Part shown: in pieces, positions 10,301 to 18,211 of the stretch
Layout of the letters: the number at the start of each line of letters is the position of its first letter
Position numbering within the stretch: position 1 is the stretch's first letter
Assembly: GCF_000719135.1 (NCBI RefSeq)
Contig: NZ_JOEK01000019.1
Span: forward strand, 62,001-126,000
Reading direction: 5' to 3'
DNA: 64,000 nucleotides
Origin: Streptomyces avicenniae
GTDB taxonomy: Bacteria; Actinomycetota; Actinomycetes; Streptomycetales; Streptomycetaceae
Translations under genes and position numbers: made by a program
The notes under the pieces: model-generated
Told to the model about the DNA's origin: nothing
Seen by the model: the letters and a program-made list of their open reading frames with translations, nothing else
Database searches by the model: none

Positions 10301-10812
10301 CCATCGGCGCGCGCACCGGCGGGGCCACCGTGTCCGCCGAGGAGTACAAGGCCGTCTTCCGGCAGCACCCCGCCGGTGTGGCCGTCGTGGCGCTGCACCA
10401 CGGCGGGCGTCCGGTCGGCTTCACCGCGACCTCGGTGATCTCGGTGTCGGCGGCGCCGCCGCTGCTGGCGTTCTCGCTGGCCGCGACGTCCTCCAGCTGG
10501 CCCGCGATCGCCGCCACCGACACGCTCGCGCTGAGCTTCCTGGCCGACCACCAGGACGACGTCTCCGCGCGGTTCGCCACCAGCGGCATCGACAGGTTCG
10601 CGGCGGGCGGCTGGTCCACGCTGCCCACCGGCGAGCCCGTCATCGACGGCGCGCACGCCTGGATCAGGGCGCGCGTCCTGGAACGGACCGCGGTGGGCGG
10701 CAGTTTCCTCATCTCGCTGCTCGCGCAGCGGGCGGAGGTGCGGGCCGGGGTGTCGCCGCTGGTGTTCCACGACCGCGCCTACCACCGCATCGGCCCGCAC
10801 TCGATGATCTGA
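10297..10812 (+). CDS. Flavin reductase, NtaB/DIM6 split-barrel family
   Basis: A 171-residue flavin reductase-like protein of the NtaB/HpaC type. Visible features: 'YKAVFRQHPAGVAVVALHHGGRPVGFTATSVISVSAAPPLLAFSLA' region (residues ~12-60; FMN/FAD binding) and 'LAQRAEVRAG...PLVFHDRAYH' at the end, which is the usual C-terminal pattern. It is the second reductase in this operon, with a different fold from the SsuE-like protein encoded just before. It is the last gene of the coupled set; 135 bases without a gene follow. Confidence 0.88.
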   Translation: MTIGARTGGATVSAEEYKAVFRQHPAGVAVVALHHGGRPVGFTATSVISVSAAPPLLAFSLAATSSSWPAIAATDTLALSFLADHQDDVSARFATSGIDRFAAGGWSTLPTGEPVIDGAHAWIRARVLERTAVGGSFLISLLAQRAEVRAGVSPLVFHDRAYHRIGPHSMI

Positions 10813-10947
10813 ACCACCGGCGGAGGGCGCGACCGGCTTGTTGTGGCGTCCGGGCCTCGGCATGATGGTGCGCCACGCCACTGCTCTCGTCGCGCCGCCG
10901 TCCGCGTCGCGCGGGGACCACGGCCGACGGGCGACGAGGACGGAAGC

Positions 10948-11589
10948 ATGCTGGGAAAGATCTCCCCGACCGGGAAGCGCTCCGGCCCCGGCTCGCCGTC
11001 CGGGCTCCGCGCCTCTCATTCGGACCGTGACCGGACGGCGGACGTGCTGCGGGTCTCGGCCGGGGAGGGACGGCTGACCGCCGAGGAGCTGGACGAGCGC
11101 TTGGAGGCCGCCCTCACCGCGCGGACCGTGGGCGAACTGGCCGCGCTCACCGCCGACCTGCCGCCCGTAACGGCCACGAGTGGCAAGGACGTCGTCAGGA
11201 TCGAGCGGGTCCACGGCAGCGCGGTCGAGCGCGTGGGGCGCTGGGTGGTGCCGCGGAAGCTGGAGCTTGCCGTGCGGTGGTGCGCGGTGACGCTCGACTT
11301 CACCGATGCGGTGATCACGCACGACACCCTGCGGGTCGAGGTGGCGATGAGAGGGAAGACCCTGACGCTGGTCACGCGGCCGGGTGTCGTGGTCGATACG
11401 GACGGCCTGCGTCTGAGGCACTGCGTGGTGAAGCACCTCAGGGCCGAGGCGCATCCGTACACTCCGGTCGCGCTGCGCGTCGAACTGGTCGGCAGGAAGA
11501 CGCACGGCCGCGTGGTGGTTCGGCCCGCGCGACGTACGTTCGCGCGGCGGCTGCTGGGCAGGTCGGCGCGCCTTTCCACGGGCGGTTGA
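10948..11589 (+). CDS. DUF1707 domain protein
   Basis: A 213-residue soluble protein. Residues ~25-75 form a DUF1707 domain ('VLRVSAGEGRLTAEELDERL' then 'AALTARTVGELAALTADLP'), common in actinobacteria and of unknown function. The rest (~90-213) has no membrane segment and is rich in short hydrophobic strands, probably a beta-rich domain. The ATG at 10948 is preceded by GAGGACGGAAG, a weak ribosome site; no better start is evident. It is monocistronic and convergent with the phosphonatase-like gene. Confidence 0.75.
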   Translation: MLGKISPTGKRSGPGSPSGLRASHSDRDRTADVLRVSAGEGRLTAEELDERLEAALTARTVGELAALTADLPPVTATSGKDVVRIERVHGSAVERVGRWVVPRKLELAVRWCAVTLDFTDAVITHDTLRVEVAMRGKTLTLVTRPGVVVDTDGLRLRHCVVKHLRAEAHPYTPVALRVELVGRKTHGRVVVRPARRTFARRLLGRSARLSTGG

Positions 11590-11594
11590 CCGCC
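11581..11594. terminator. Short hairpin between convergent genes (weak terminator candidate)
   Basis: GGCGGT, a 2-base loop, then ACCGCC, overlapping the end of the DUF1707 gene and facing the convergent HAD gene. There is no T-run, so termination activity is uncertain. Confidence 0.3.
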
Positions 11595-11613
11595 TCGCCC
11601 TGAACGGCCAGGT

Positions 11614-12315
11614 TTACGCCGCCTGTTGGGCGTGGTATGGGATGCCGAGGAGGGCCGGGATGTCGGCGACCCCCGGCAGGAGGTGGGTGTGGCGTTCCGC
11701 GCCGAGCACGGCGGCCGGGGTCTGCCCCGTCAGCACGCCGACGACGTACGCCGCCCCCGCGTGGACGCCCGCGCGCAGATCGCGCGTGGTGTCCCCCGCG
11801 ACGAGGACCCGCGACACGTCGCGGACGCCCGTCGCCTCCATCGCGCGGAAGATCATGTACGGCGCGGGCCGTCCGGCGGGCACGTCGTCGGCGCATGTCA
11901 CCGCGTCCACCGTCCCGCCGTCCCAGCCGAGCGACGCGAGCAGCGCGTCCGTGACCTGGCGGTCGAACCCGGTGGTCAGCGCGACGCGGACCCCGGCGGC
12001 GCGCAGGGCGGCCAGGGCCTCGGGGACGCCGGGCAGCGGCGTCGGCGGGCGGTCGCGGTAGGCGCGGTCGAGGCGGGCGCGGAAGTCGGTGAACACCGCG
12101 CCGACGCGCGCCTCGTCGGGCTCGCCGGGGAGCAGGCTGCGGATCGCCTCCCGCTTGTCCGCGCCCATCCAGCGCTGGATGGCGTCGGCGGACGGCGGGA
12201 CGGGGGACGCCGCGGCCACGGCGTCGGCGAGCGCCTCGTACACGGCGCCGTGCTCCTCGACGGTCGTGCCCGCGATGTCGAGGACGGCGAGTTCTGCCGG
12301 GACGGCGTCGTTCAT
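11614..12315 (-). CDS. Phosphonatase-like HAD hydrolase (TIGR03351 type), copy 1
   Basis: A 233-residue HAD-superfamily enzyme closest in pattern to PhnX (phosphonoacetaldehyde hydrolase). The nucleophile motif is DIAGTT (Asp13), not the usual DxDxT; the cap has Lys54 in MGADKREAI, the position of the PhnX Schiff-base lysine; and 'VLVAGDTTRDLRAG' carries the C-terminal acidic motif. The phosphonatase-like family TIGR03351 has these features and is known to sit with the FAD oxidoreductase family found divergently here. It would cleave the C-P bond of a phosphono-aldehyde (inference). It overlaps the upstream GntR gene by 4 bases, forming a regulator-enzyme operon. Confidence 0.87.
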   Translation of the reverse strand: MNDAVPAELAVLDIAGTTVEEHGAVYEALADAVAAASPVPPSADAIQRWMGADKREAIRSLLPGEPDEARVGAVFTDFRARLDRAYRDRPPTPLPGVPEALAALRAAGVRVALTTGFDRQVTDALLASLGWDGGTVDAVTCADDVPAGRPAPYMIFRAMEATGVRDVSRVLVAGDTTRDLRAGVHAGAAYVVGVLTGQTPAAVLGAERHTHLLPGVADIPALLGIPYHAQQAA

Positions 12316-13076
12316 GTCAGGACGCTTTCTGTGACGGACCCGGAGGCGCGGCCCACCATGGGCGGCGCCTGCTGGGCGTTCTCGATGGTGAAGGTGACCT
12401 GGTCGGGCCGGTAGCGGTCGTCGGAGAACTCGTAGGGCTCCCCGGCGAGGCTGCCCGCGCGGCGGCGTTCGCGCAGCAGCGGCGTCCCGGCCGGGACGCC
12501 CAGCAGCCGGGCGTCGGTGTCGTCGGCCGGGACGGCGTCGAAGACGTGGCGGGCGAGGGCGAGTTCGACGCCGCGCTCGATGAGGTAGGCGTAGATCGAC
12601 CCCGAGTCGAGGTCGAAGTCGAACAGCAGACGGCCGACGTGCTCGACGAAGACGGTGCGTTCCACCATGGCGGGCCGCCCGTCGAGCAGGCGCAGCCGCA
12701 GCAGTTCGACCACGGTCTCGCCCTCGTCCACGGCCAGCGCGTCGGCGACCTCGCGGCGGGCCGGGCGCAGGGCCAGTTCCTGGATGCGCTGGCCGGGCAC
12801 GCGGCCGATCCGCTCGGCCCAGCGGGAGAAGGACAGCAGGGTGTCGAACGGCTGCGGCACCTGCCCGGTGCGCACCTCGGGTGACCGTCCGCGTCCGCCG
12901 CCGATCAGGCCCTCGGCCCGCAGCGTGCCGAGGGCCTGGCGCACGGGCCCGCGGGAGGCGGCCCACTCCTCGCAGAGCCGGGCCTCGGAGGGCAGCGTGG
13001 CGCCGACCGGCAGCTCGCCCGAGGCGATCCGGCGGCGGAGGTCGTCCGCGATGCGTTCGTGCAGGGGCCTGTCCAT
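12312..13076 (-). CDS. GntR-family regulator with UTRA domain (HutC/PhnF type)
   Basis: A 254-residue repressor. The winged helix is at residues 1-70 ('PLHERIADDLRRRIASGELP' then 'LPSEARLCEEWAASRGPVRQ'), followed by a UTRA effector domain (~90-235; 'TVVELLRLRLLDGRPAMVERTVF', 'DRYRPDQVTF'). It probably controls the divergent FAD-oxidoreductase/phosphonate-importer operon and its own transcript. A consensus promoter lies immediately upstream with no room for a leader. The ligand is expected to be a phosphonate or its degradation product (inference from context). Confidence 0.9.
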   Translation of the reverse strand: MDRPLHERIADDLRRRIASGELPVGATLPSEARLCEEWAASRGPVRQALGTLRAEGLIGGGRGRSPEVRTGQVPQPFDTLLSFSRWAERIGRVPGQRIQELALRPARREVADALAVDEGETVVELLRLRLLDGRPAMVERTVFVEHVGRLLFDFDLDSGSIYAYLIERGVELALARHVFDAVPADDTDARLLGVPAGTPLLRERRRAGSLAGEPYEFSDDRYRPDQVTFTIENAQQAPPMVGRASGSVTESVLT

Positions 13077-13084
13077 GGCCGTTG

Positions 13085-13112
13085 ACTATACATCTGGACG
13101 GCGGCAGGGCAA
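13085..13112 (-). promoter_or_regulatory. Promoter for the GntR gene, probably leaderless
   Basis: On the minus strand: TTGCCC (13107-13112), a 16-base spacer, and TATAGT (13085-13090). Only 8 bases separate the -10 from the ATG at 13076, so transcription should start at or next to the start codon. No ribosome site precedes that ATG. Confidence 0.6.
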
Positions 13113-13194
13113 GTGGCGCTTCGGGGCAGAAAGATGGCTGCCACCTGCGACGTAAACGCGAGGTGAACGCGCCGGGACAAGTCGCCTGGACCCC

Positions 13195-13224
13195 TTGACC
13201 GGCCGGTCGCGCCGCCTCGACATT
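13195..13224 (+). promoter_or_regulatory. Promoter and palindromic operator for the FAD-oxidoreductase operon
   Basis: TTGACC (13195-13200), an 18-base spacer and GACATT (13219-13224), 7 bases before the ATG at 13232, again a leaderless layout. The -35 overlaps a perfect 12-base palindrome, GACCGGCCGGTC at 13197-13208, a plausible site for the divergent GntR protein. Confidence 0.45.
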
Positions 13225-13231
13225 TCCTGTC

Positions 13232-14359
13232 ATGACAAGTGGAGTTCCCCAGGAGCACGCCGATCTCGTGGTCGTCGGAGCGGGCATCGTGGGCCTGGCC
13301 CACGCGGTGGCGGCCGTCCGCCGTGGCCTGTCCGTCGTGGTGGTCGAGCGGGACGAGCACGCCACCGGCGCCACCGTGCGCAACTTCGGGCACGGCTGCG
13401 TCACCGCCCAGCAGGGCGCCGCCCTGGAGTACGCGCTGGCCGCACGCGGCGAGTGGCTGCGCCTGGCGCGGGAGGCGGGGGTCTGGCTGCGCGACGCGGG
13501 CACGGTCGTCCTGGCGCGCGCCGAGGACGAGCACGCCGTGCTCGCCGAGTTCGCCGAGGCGCGCCACGGGGACGTCCACCTGCTGGACGCCGCGGGCGTC
13601 GCGCGCCGGGTCCCCGCCGGGCCCGAGGTGACGGGCGGGGCGTGGCTGCCGCTCGACGTGCGGGTCGATCCCCGGCAGGCGGCGCACGCGATCGCCGCCT
13701 GGCTCGCCGGGCAGGGCGTCCGCTTCCTGTGGTCCACGGCCGCCTGGTCGGTGGAGCCGGGACGCGTGCGGACCAGCCGCGGGGAGGTCACCGCCGACGC
13801 GGTGGTCCTCGCCGTGGGCCACGACCTGGACCGGCACTTCCCCGACCTGGCGGAACAGGCGGGCGTGGTCCGCTGCGGGCTCCACATGCTGCGGGTGCGC
13901 GACCCGCGCCCCGGCACACCGATCGACCCGGCCGTCCTCACCGGCTTCTCGCTGCTGCGCTACGCCGGGTTCGGCGACTGCCCCTCCCTGCCCGCCGTCC
14001 GCGCGCGCCTCACCGCCACGCACCCCGACCTGGTGGCCGCCGGACTCAACCTGATGTTCACCCAGCTCCCCGGCGGCGACCTGACCATCGGCGACACCCA
14101 CGCCTACGGCCGCACCCTCGACCCCTACCGTGACGAGGCGCTGGACGAGGCCGTCCTGGCCGAGACCGCCCGTCTGCTCGGCACGGGCCCCCTGACCGTC
14201 CGCGAGCGGTGGCACGGCGTCTACGCGGCGTCCACCGCGCAGGACTTCCTCGTCGCCACCCCCGCCCCCGGCGTCCGCGCCGTGGCCGTGACCTCCGGCA
14301 TCGGCATGACCACCGCGCTGGGCCTGGCCCCGCGCATCCTCGACGACCTCCTTCCCTGA
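13232..14359 (+). CDS. FAD-dependent oxidoreductase, TIGR03364 (proposed HpnW, phosphonate-associated)
   Basis: A 375-residue DAO-type flavoenzyme. The dinucleotide loop VVGAGIVGLAHAVAAVRRG is at residues ~11-29, followed by 'GATVRNFGHG', which is typical of TIGR03364. Known of the family: it clusters with phosphonatase-like HAD enzymes and phosphonate transporters and is proposed to deaminate an aminophosphonate oxidatively. Both partners are adjacent here. The product would be a phosphono-aldehyde for one of the two HAD enzymes (inference). The ATG at 13232 is about 7 bases downstream of a -10 box. It heads a run with a phosphonate importer 22 bases behind. Confidence 0.88.
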   Translation: MTSGVPQEHADLVVVGAGIVGLAHAVAAVRRGLSVVVVERDEHATGATVRNFGHGCVTAQQGAALEYALAARGEWLRLAREAGVWLRDAGTVVLARAEDEHAVLAEFAEARHGDVHLLDAAGVARRVPAGPEVTGGAWLPLDVRVDPRQAAHAIAAWLAGQGVRFLWSTAAWSVEPGRVRTSRGEVTADAVVLAVGHDLDRHFPDLAEQAGVVRCGLHMLRVRDPRPGTPIDPAVLTGFSLLRYAGFGDCPSLPAVRARLTATHPDLVAAGLNLMFTQLPGGDLTIGDTHAYGRTLDPYRDEALDEAVLAETARLLGTGPLTVRERWHGVYAASTAQDFLVATPAPGVRAVAVTSGIGMTTALGLAPRILDDLLP

Positions 14360-14380
14360 CCGCACAGAGAGACACCGCTC

Positions 14381-15313
14381 ATGCGACCCACGCGCCCCCT
14401 CCCGTCCGCCCTCGCCCTGGCCACGGCCGCCGGTCTGCTGCTCACCGCCTGCGGAGGCGGCGACGGCGCCGCCGACGACACGGCCGAGGGCTCCGCCTCC
14501 GCGTCCTGCCCCGGCGGCGAGATCCGTTTCGGCGTCGAACCGTACGAGGACCCGGCGGCCCTGCGCCCGGCCTACGAGGTCCTGGCCCGCGCGCTCCAGG
14601 AACGGCTGGACTGCCCGGTCACCCTCCAGATCGTGGACGACTACAGCGCCGAGGTGCTCGCCATGCAGAACGGCGAGCTGGAGCTGGCCCAGTTCGGCCC
14701 GCTCGGCTACGTCTTCGCCAGCGAGCGCGCCGACGCCGTGCCGGTGGCGTCCTTCGCCGACGGAAGCGGCGAACTCACCACCTACACGGCGGGCATCTGG
14801 GTGCCAGCCGACTCCCCCGTGACCTCGGTCGAGGACCTTCCGGGCCACTCGCTGGCGCTGGGCGGCGTCGGCTCCACCTCGGGCGACGCGCTGCCGCGGT
14901 ACGCGCTGGAGGAGGCGGGCGTCTCCGAGGACGACGTGGAGATCGACTACGCGGGCGGCCACCCCGAGGCGCTGCTCGCGCTGGTCAACGGCCGGGTGGA
15001 CGCGGCGCAGATCAACAGCCAGCAGCTCGCGACGGCCGAGGCCGAGGGCACGTTCGACCCGGCCGACTTCCGGCAGATCTGGACCTCGGACCCGATCCCC
15101 AACGACCCCATCACCGTCGCGGGCGCCCTCGGCACGGAGTTCGAGGACGCCGTGCGCGACGCGCTGCTCGACCTGGCGCCCGAGGACGTCGCGGAGATCG
15201 GCTCCTTCCTCGACGTGGACCCGCCCGGGCCGCTGATCGCCGTCGAGAGGTCCACCTACCAGCCCCTGTTCGACCTGGCCGCCTCGCTCGGCCTGACGGA
15301 AGAGGACGTGTGA
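14381..15313 (+). CDS. phnD: Phosphonate ABC importer binding lipoprotein (PhnD type), importer 1
   Basis: A 310-residue lipoprotein. The signal peptide ends in lipobox LTAC (Cys24), then a Gly/Asp linker and a PhnD-type domain starting 'GEIRFGVEPYEDPAALRPAYEVL'. The blocks 'AVLAMQNGELELAQFGPLGYV' (approximately residues 89-108) and 'HSLALGGVGSTSGDALPRYAL' match the phosphate/phosphite/phosphonate binding family, where the S-T-S-G segment binds the phosphonate group. It is cotranscribed with the FAD enzyme and followed by the importer ATPase with overlapping ends. Confidence 0.9.
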   Translation: MRPTRPLPSALALATAAGLLLTACGGGDGAADDTAEGSASASCPGGEIRFGVEPYEDPAALRPAYEVLARALQERLDCPVTLQIVDDYSAEVLAMQNGELELAQFGPLGYVFASERADAVPVASFADGSGELTTYTAGIWVPADSPVTSVEDLPGHSLALGGVGSTSGDALPRYALEEAGVSEDDVEIDYAGGHPEALLALVNGRVDAAQINSQQLATAEAEGTFDPADFRQIWTSDPIPNDPITVAGALGTEFEDAVRDALLDLAPEDVAEIGSFLDVDPPGPLIAVERSTYQPLFDLAASLGLTEEDV

Positions 15314-16110
15314 GCGTGACCACCGCGACGCCGGACACGACGACCGCCGCGCTGTCGGTGCGCGGTCTGCGCAAGACGTTCGCCGGACGCACGGTGCTGG
15401 ACGGCATCGACCTCGACGTGCGCGCCGGGGAGCTGGTGGCCGTCCTGGGCGCCAACGGCTCGGGCAAGTCCACCGCGCTGCGCTGCGTCATCGGCCTGGA
15501 ACGCCCCGACGCCGGGTCCGTCCGGCTGCACGGCGAGGAGACGGCGGGCCAGGCCGGACGGCGCCCGGCCGCCGTCAGCCGGCGCGCCGCCATGGTGTTC
15601 CAGCACATCCACCTCGTGCCACGCCGCAGCGCGCTGGACAACGTGTGCGCCGGGGCGCTCGGGCGGCTGCCGCTGCGCCGGTCGCTGACGCCGCTGCTGT
15701 TCCCGCGCGAGCTGCGCGAGGAGGCGATGGCCTGCCTGGCGCGGGTGGGCCTGGCCGACCGGGCGGGCGAGGCGGTCGCACGGCTCTCCGGCGGTCAGCA
15801 GCAGCGGGTGGCCGTCGCGCGGGCGCTGTGCCAGCGGGCGGACGTCCTGCTGGCGGACGAGCCCGTCGCCTCCCTCGACCCGGCGGCGACCACGCAGGTG
15901 CTCGACCTCCTCGGCGTGCTGGCGAGGGACGAGGGGCTGGCGGTCGCGGCCGTGCTGCACCAGCCCGCGCTGGCCAGGCGGCACGCGGACCGCATCGTCG
16001 GGCTGCGCGGCGGTGGCCTGGTCATCGACGCGCCCGCGGGCGACGTCCCGGCGTCCGCGCTCGACGACCTCTACAGCCACGGTCCAGGACCGGAAGGAAC
16101 GACCCCATGA
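15310..16110 (+). CDS. phnC: Phosphonate ABC importer ATPase (PhnC type), importer 1
   Basis: A 266-residue ABC ATPase: Walker A LGANGSGKST, Q-loop MVFQHIHLVPRRSALDNV (a PhnC-type feature), signature LSGGQQQRVAVARAL and Walker B VLLADEPVASLDP. The GTG at 15310 overlaps the phnD stop and would give translational coupling; a second in-frame GTG at 15316 is an equally possible start. It ends in an ATGA overlap with the permease gene. Confidence 0.93.
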   Translation: MSVTTATPDTTTAALSVRGLRKTFAGRTVLDGIDLDVRAGELVAVLGANGSGKSTALRCVIGLERPDAGSVRLHGEETAGQAGRRPAAVSRRAAMVFQHIHLVPRRSALDNVCAGALGRLPLRRSLTPLLFPRELREEAMACLARVGLADRAGEAVARLSGGQQQRVAVARALCQRADVLLADEPVASLDPAATTQVLDLLGVLARDEGLAVAAVLHQPALARRHADRIVGLRGGGLVIDAPAGDVPASALDDLYSHGPGPEGTTP

Positions 16111-16916
16111 CCGCCCCGCCCCTCGCCGCCGCCCCGCCCCGGCTGCGCAGACCGTCGGTGCTCGCCGCGCTGACCGTCGTGATCGTCGGCGCCGCGCACG
16201 TGCTGGCCTGGCGCGGCGCCGACGTCTCGCCCGCCGCCCTGGCCGAAGGATGGGAGGGCATGCGGGACTTCCTCGGCGAGGCGGTCCCGCCCGACCTCTC
16301 CTGGTCCACGGTGGTCCGCCCCGGCCTGGACGCGGCCCTGGTGACGCTGTACATCGGGCTGCTCGGGACGACGCTGTCCGTGCCGTTCGCGCTGGTGCTG
16401 GCCGTCCTCGGCGCGCGGACGACGACGCCGAACGCGTTCGTCCAGCAGGCCGCCAGGTCCGTGCTGTCGTTCCTGCGGGCCGTGCCCGACGTGGTGTTCG
16501 CGCTGATCTTCGTGACGGCGGTGGGCCTCGGCCCGTTCGCCGGTGTGCTGGCCCTCGTCTTCCACAACACGGGCGTGATGGGCAAGCTGTGGTCGGAGGC
16601 GATGGAGGAGACCGATCCCGGGGTGCGTGAGGCGCTGCGGACGAACGGCGCGAGCGGCGTGCAGGTGACGTCGCACGCGGTGCTGCCCGCCGTCCTGCCG
16701 CAGCTGGCCGGGCTGCTCCTGTACCGGCTGGACGTGAACGTGCGCTCCTCGCTGGTGCTCGGCCTGGTCGGCGCGGGCGGCATCGGCTTCCTCATCAACC
16801 AGTCGATCCGGCTGTTCCGCTTCGACGAGATGCTGACGTACATCCTCATCGTGCTCGCGCTGGTGATCGCCGTCGATCAGCTGTCCTCGGCGGTCCGCCG
16901 CCGGATCGGCCGCTGA
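16107..16916 (+). CDS. phnE: Phosphonate ABC importer permease (PhnE type), importer 1
   Basis: A 269-residue membrane protein with about six hydrophobic segments. The family blocks 'FLRAVPDVVFALIFVTAVGLGPFAGVLAL', 'EAMEETDPGVREALRTNGAS' (EAA-type loop) and 'YRLDVNVRSSLVLGLVGAGGIG' (split as read) identify PhnE. It forms the channel for the PhnD/PhnC pair upstream and is the last gene of this operon; it converges on the phnM-like gene with only 15 bases between. Confidence 0.93.
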   Translation: MTAPPLAAAPPRLRRPSVLAALTVVIVGAAHVLAWRGADVSPAALAEGWEGMRDFLGEAVPPDLSWSTVVRPGLDAALVTLYIGLLGTTLSVPFALVLAVLGARTTTPNAFVQQAARSVLSFLRAVPDVVFALIFVTAVGLGPFAGVLALVFHNTGVMGKLWSEAMEETDPGVREALRTNGASGVQVTSHAVLPAVLPQLAGLLLYRLDVNVRSSLVLGLVGAGGIGFLINQSIRLFRFDEMLTYILIVLALVIAVDQLSSAVRRRIGR

Positions 16917-16931
16917 CGGCGCGCCGGACGC

Positions 16932-18071
16932 TCAGGCGGGGTGCCACGCCGCGAAGGCGGGCACCCCGCCGACCCATGTCTGCGCGACGGTGGGGCGGCC
17001 CGCCACCCGGTGGCCGACGGCGACCAGGTCGGCGCGTGCCCCCGGCGCGAGGACGCCCCGGTCGGTCAGACCGGCCGCCCCGGCCGGGGCGCGGGTGGCC
17101 AGCGCCACCGCCGTCGGCAGGTCGCACACACCCGCCGCCGCCAGGGCGTAGACGGCGCCCAGCAGGCTCGGCGCGTGGTAGTCGGACGCCAGGGCGCCCA
17201 GGTGCCCCGCGGTCAGGGTCGCGCGCGCGGAGAGGTTCCCGGCGACGTGGCTCGTGCCGCGCACGGCGTTCGGCGCGCCCATCACGGTCAGCAGACCGGA
17301 CGCGGCGGCTGCCTCGGCCGCCTGGGCGGTGACGGGGAACTCGGCTATCCGCGCGCCCAGTTGACGCGCCTGTTCGACCCGCTCCGGGCTGTCGTCGTCG
17401 TGCGAGGCGAGCGGCAGGCCGTGCTCCCGCGCGATCCGCGCGAGCGCCGCCCTGACGTCCGCCGTGAACGGCTGGCGGGCGCGGCGGCGGGCGAGCAGCG
17501 CGTCGAGGTCCGGCTCGCCCGTCGCGGCGTAGTGGGCGCGCCAGTCCGCCTCGTGGCGGAACTGCCCCTGCCCCGGGGTGTGGTCCATGGCGGAGAGCAG
17601 CCCGACGCCCTCCCGCGCCGCGAGCGCGGCGACCACGTCGAGACGTTCGCCGGTCACCTCCACGCGCAGGTGCACCCGGTGGTCGGCCCGCAGGCCGCTC
17701 GCGCCGGTCACGGCGTCCACCGTCCGCTCCGCCTGCGCGAGGGTGCGGTCGCGGCCGGTGTCGTCCTGCACGGTGACGCAGAGGAACTGCGTCGTGATGC
17801 CCCAGGAGACGGCCTCGGTGTCCAGCGCGGCCAGCGTCTCGTCCCAGCCGAACCGGGCCGTGGGGCGCGGGCGTTCCCGTGCCTGCCAGCCGTCCGCGTG
17901 GAGGTCCACGAGGCCCGGCAGCAGGTCGTGGTCCCCGAGGTCGGTCCAGCCGCCGCGCGCGGGCGGCTCAGGCGTCACGGCGGTGAGCAGGGCGCCGTCC
18001 ATCGTCACGAAGCCGGGGGACAGCAGTCCCTCGCCGGTGAGGACGCGACGCGCCCGCAGGGTGACGCTCAT
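16932..18071 (-). CDS. phnM: PhnM-like amidohydrolase (ribose-1-methylphosphonate triphosphate diphosphatase family)
   Basis: A 379-residue amidohydrolase-superfamily enzyme. PhnM-like hallmarks: metal motif GLVDLHADGW (His58, Asp60), 'SAMDHTPGQGQF', 'PLASHDDDSPERVEQA' and 'LGALASDYHAPSLL'. PhnM normally removes pyrophosphate from a C-P lyase intermediate made by PhnGHIL, but none of those genes, nor phnJ, is in this window. It may serve a C-P lyase encoded elsewhere or have another substrate. The ATG at 18071 is chosen; the upstream in-frame sequence is low-complexity. It is divergent from a second GntR gene. Confidence 0.85.
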   Translation of the reverse strand: MSVTLRARRVLTGEGLLSPGFVTMDGALLTAVTPEPPARGGWTDLGDHDLLPGLVDLHADGWQARERPRPTARFGWDETLAALDTEAVSWGITTQFLCVTVQDDTGRDRTLAQAERTVDAVTGASGLRADHRVHLRVEVTGERLDVVAALAAREGVGLLSAMDHTPGQGQFRHEADWRAHYAATGEPDLDALLARRRARQPFTADVRAALARIAREHGLPLASHDDDSPERVEQARQLGARIAEFPVTAQAAEAAAASGLLTVMGAPNAVRGTSHVAGNLSARATLTAGHLGALASDYHAPSLLGAVYALAAAGVCDLPTAVALATRAPAGAAGLTDRGVLAPGARADLVAVGHRVAGRPTVAQTWVGGVPAFAAWHPA

Positions 18072-18150
18072 CGGGGTCTGCCTCCTCCTGGGCCGCCGTC
18101 CGCGACGGCACACCGTACCCGGCCCGGCTGTCGTCCCGGTCCGCGCCGCC

Positions 18151-18171
18151 TTCACCCGGGGTTCACCCGGG
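18151..18171. promoter_or_regulatory. Direct repeat in the phnM-GntR divergent region
   Basis: TTCACCCGGG occurs at 18151-18160 and again at 18162-18171, one helical turn apart, 41 bases before the GntR start. The spacing suits a tandem operator, but no repressor has been tied to it. Confidence 0.35.
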
Positions 18172-18211
18172 CACCGCCTGCCGTCCACCGGGACTGCCGA
18201 GGATCGGTCAC

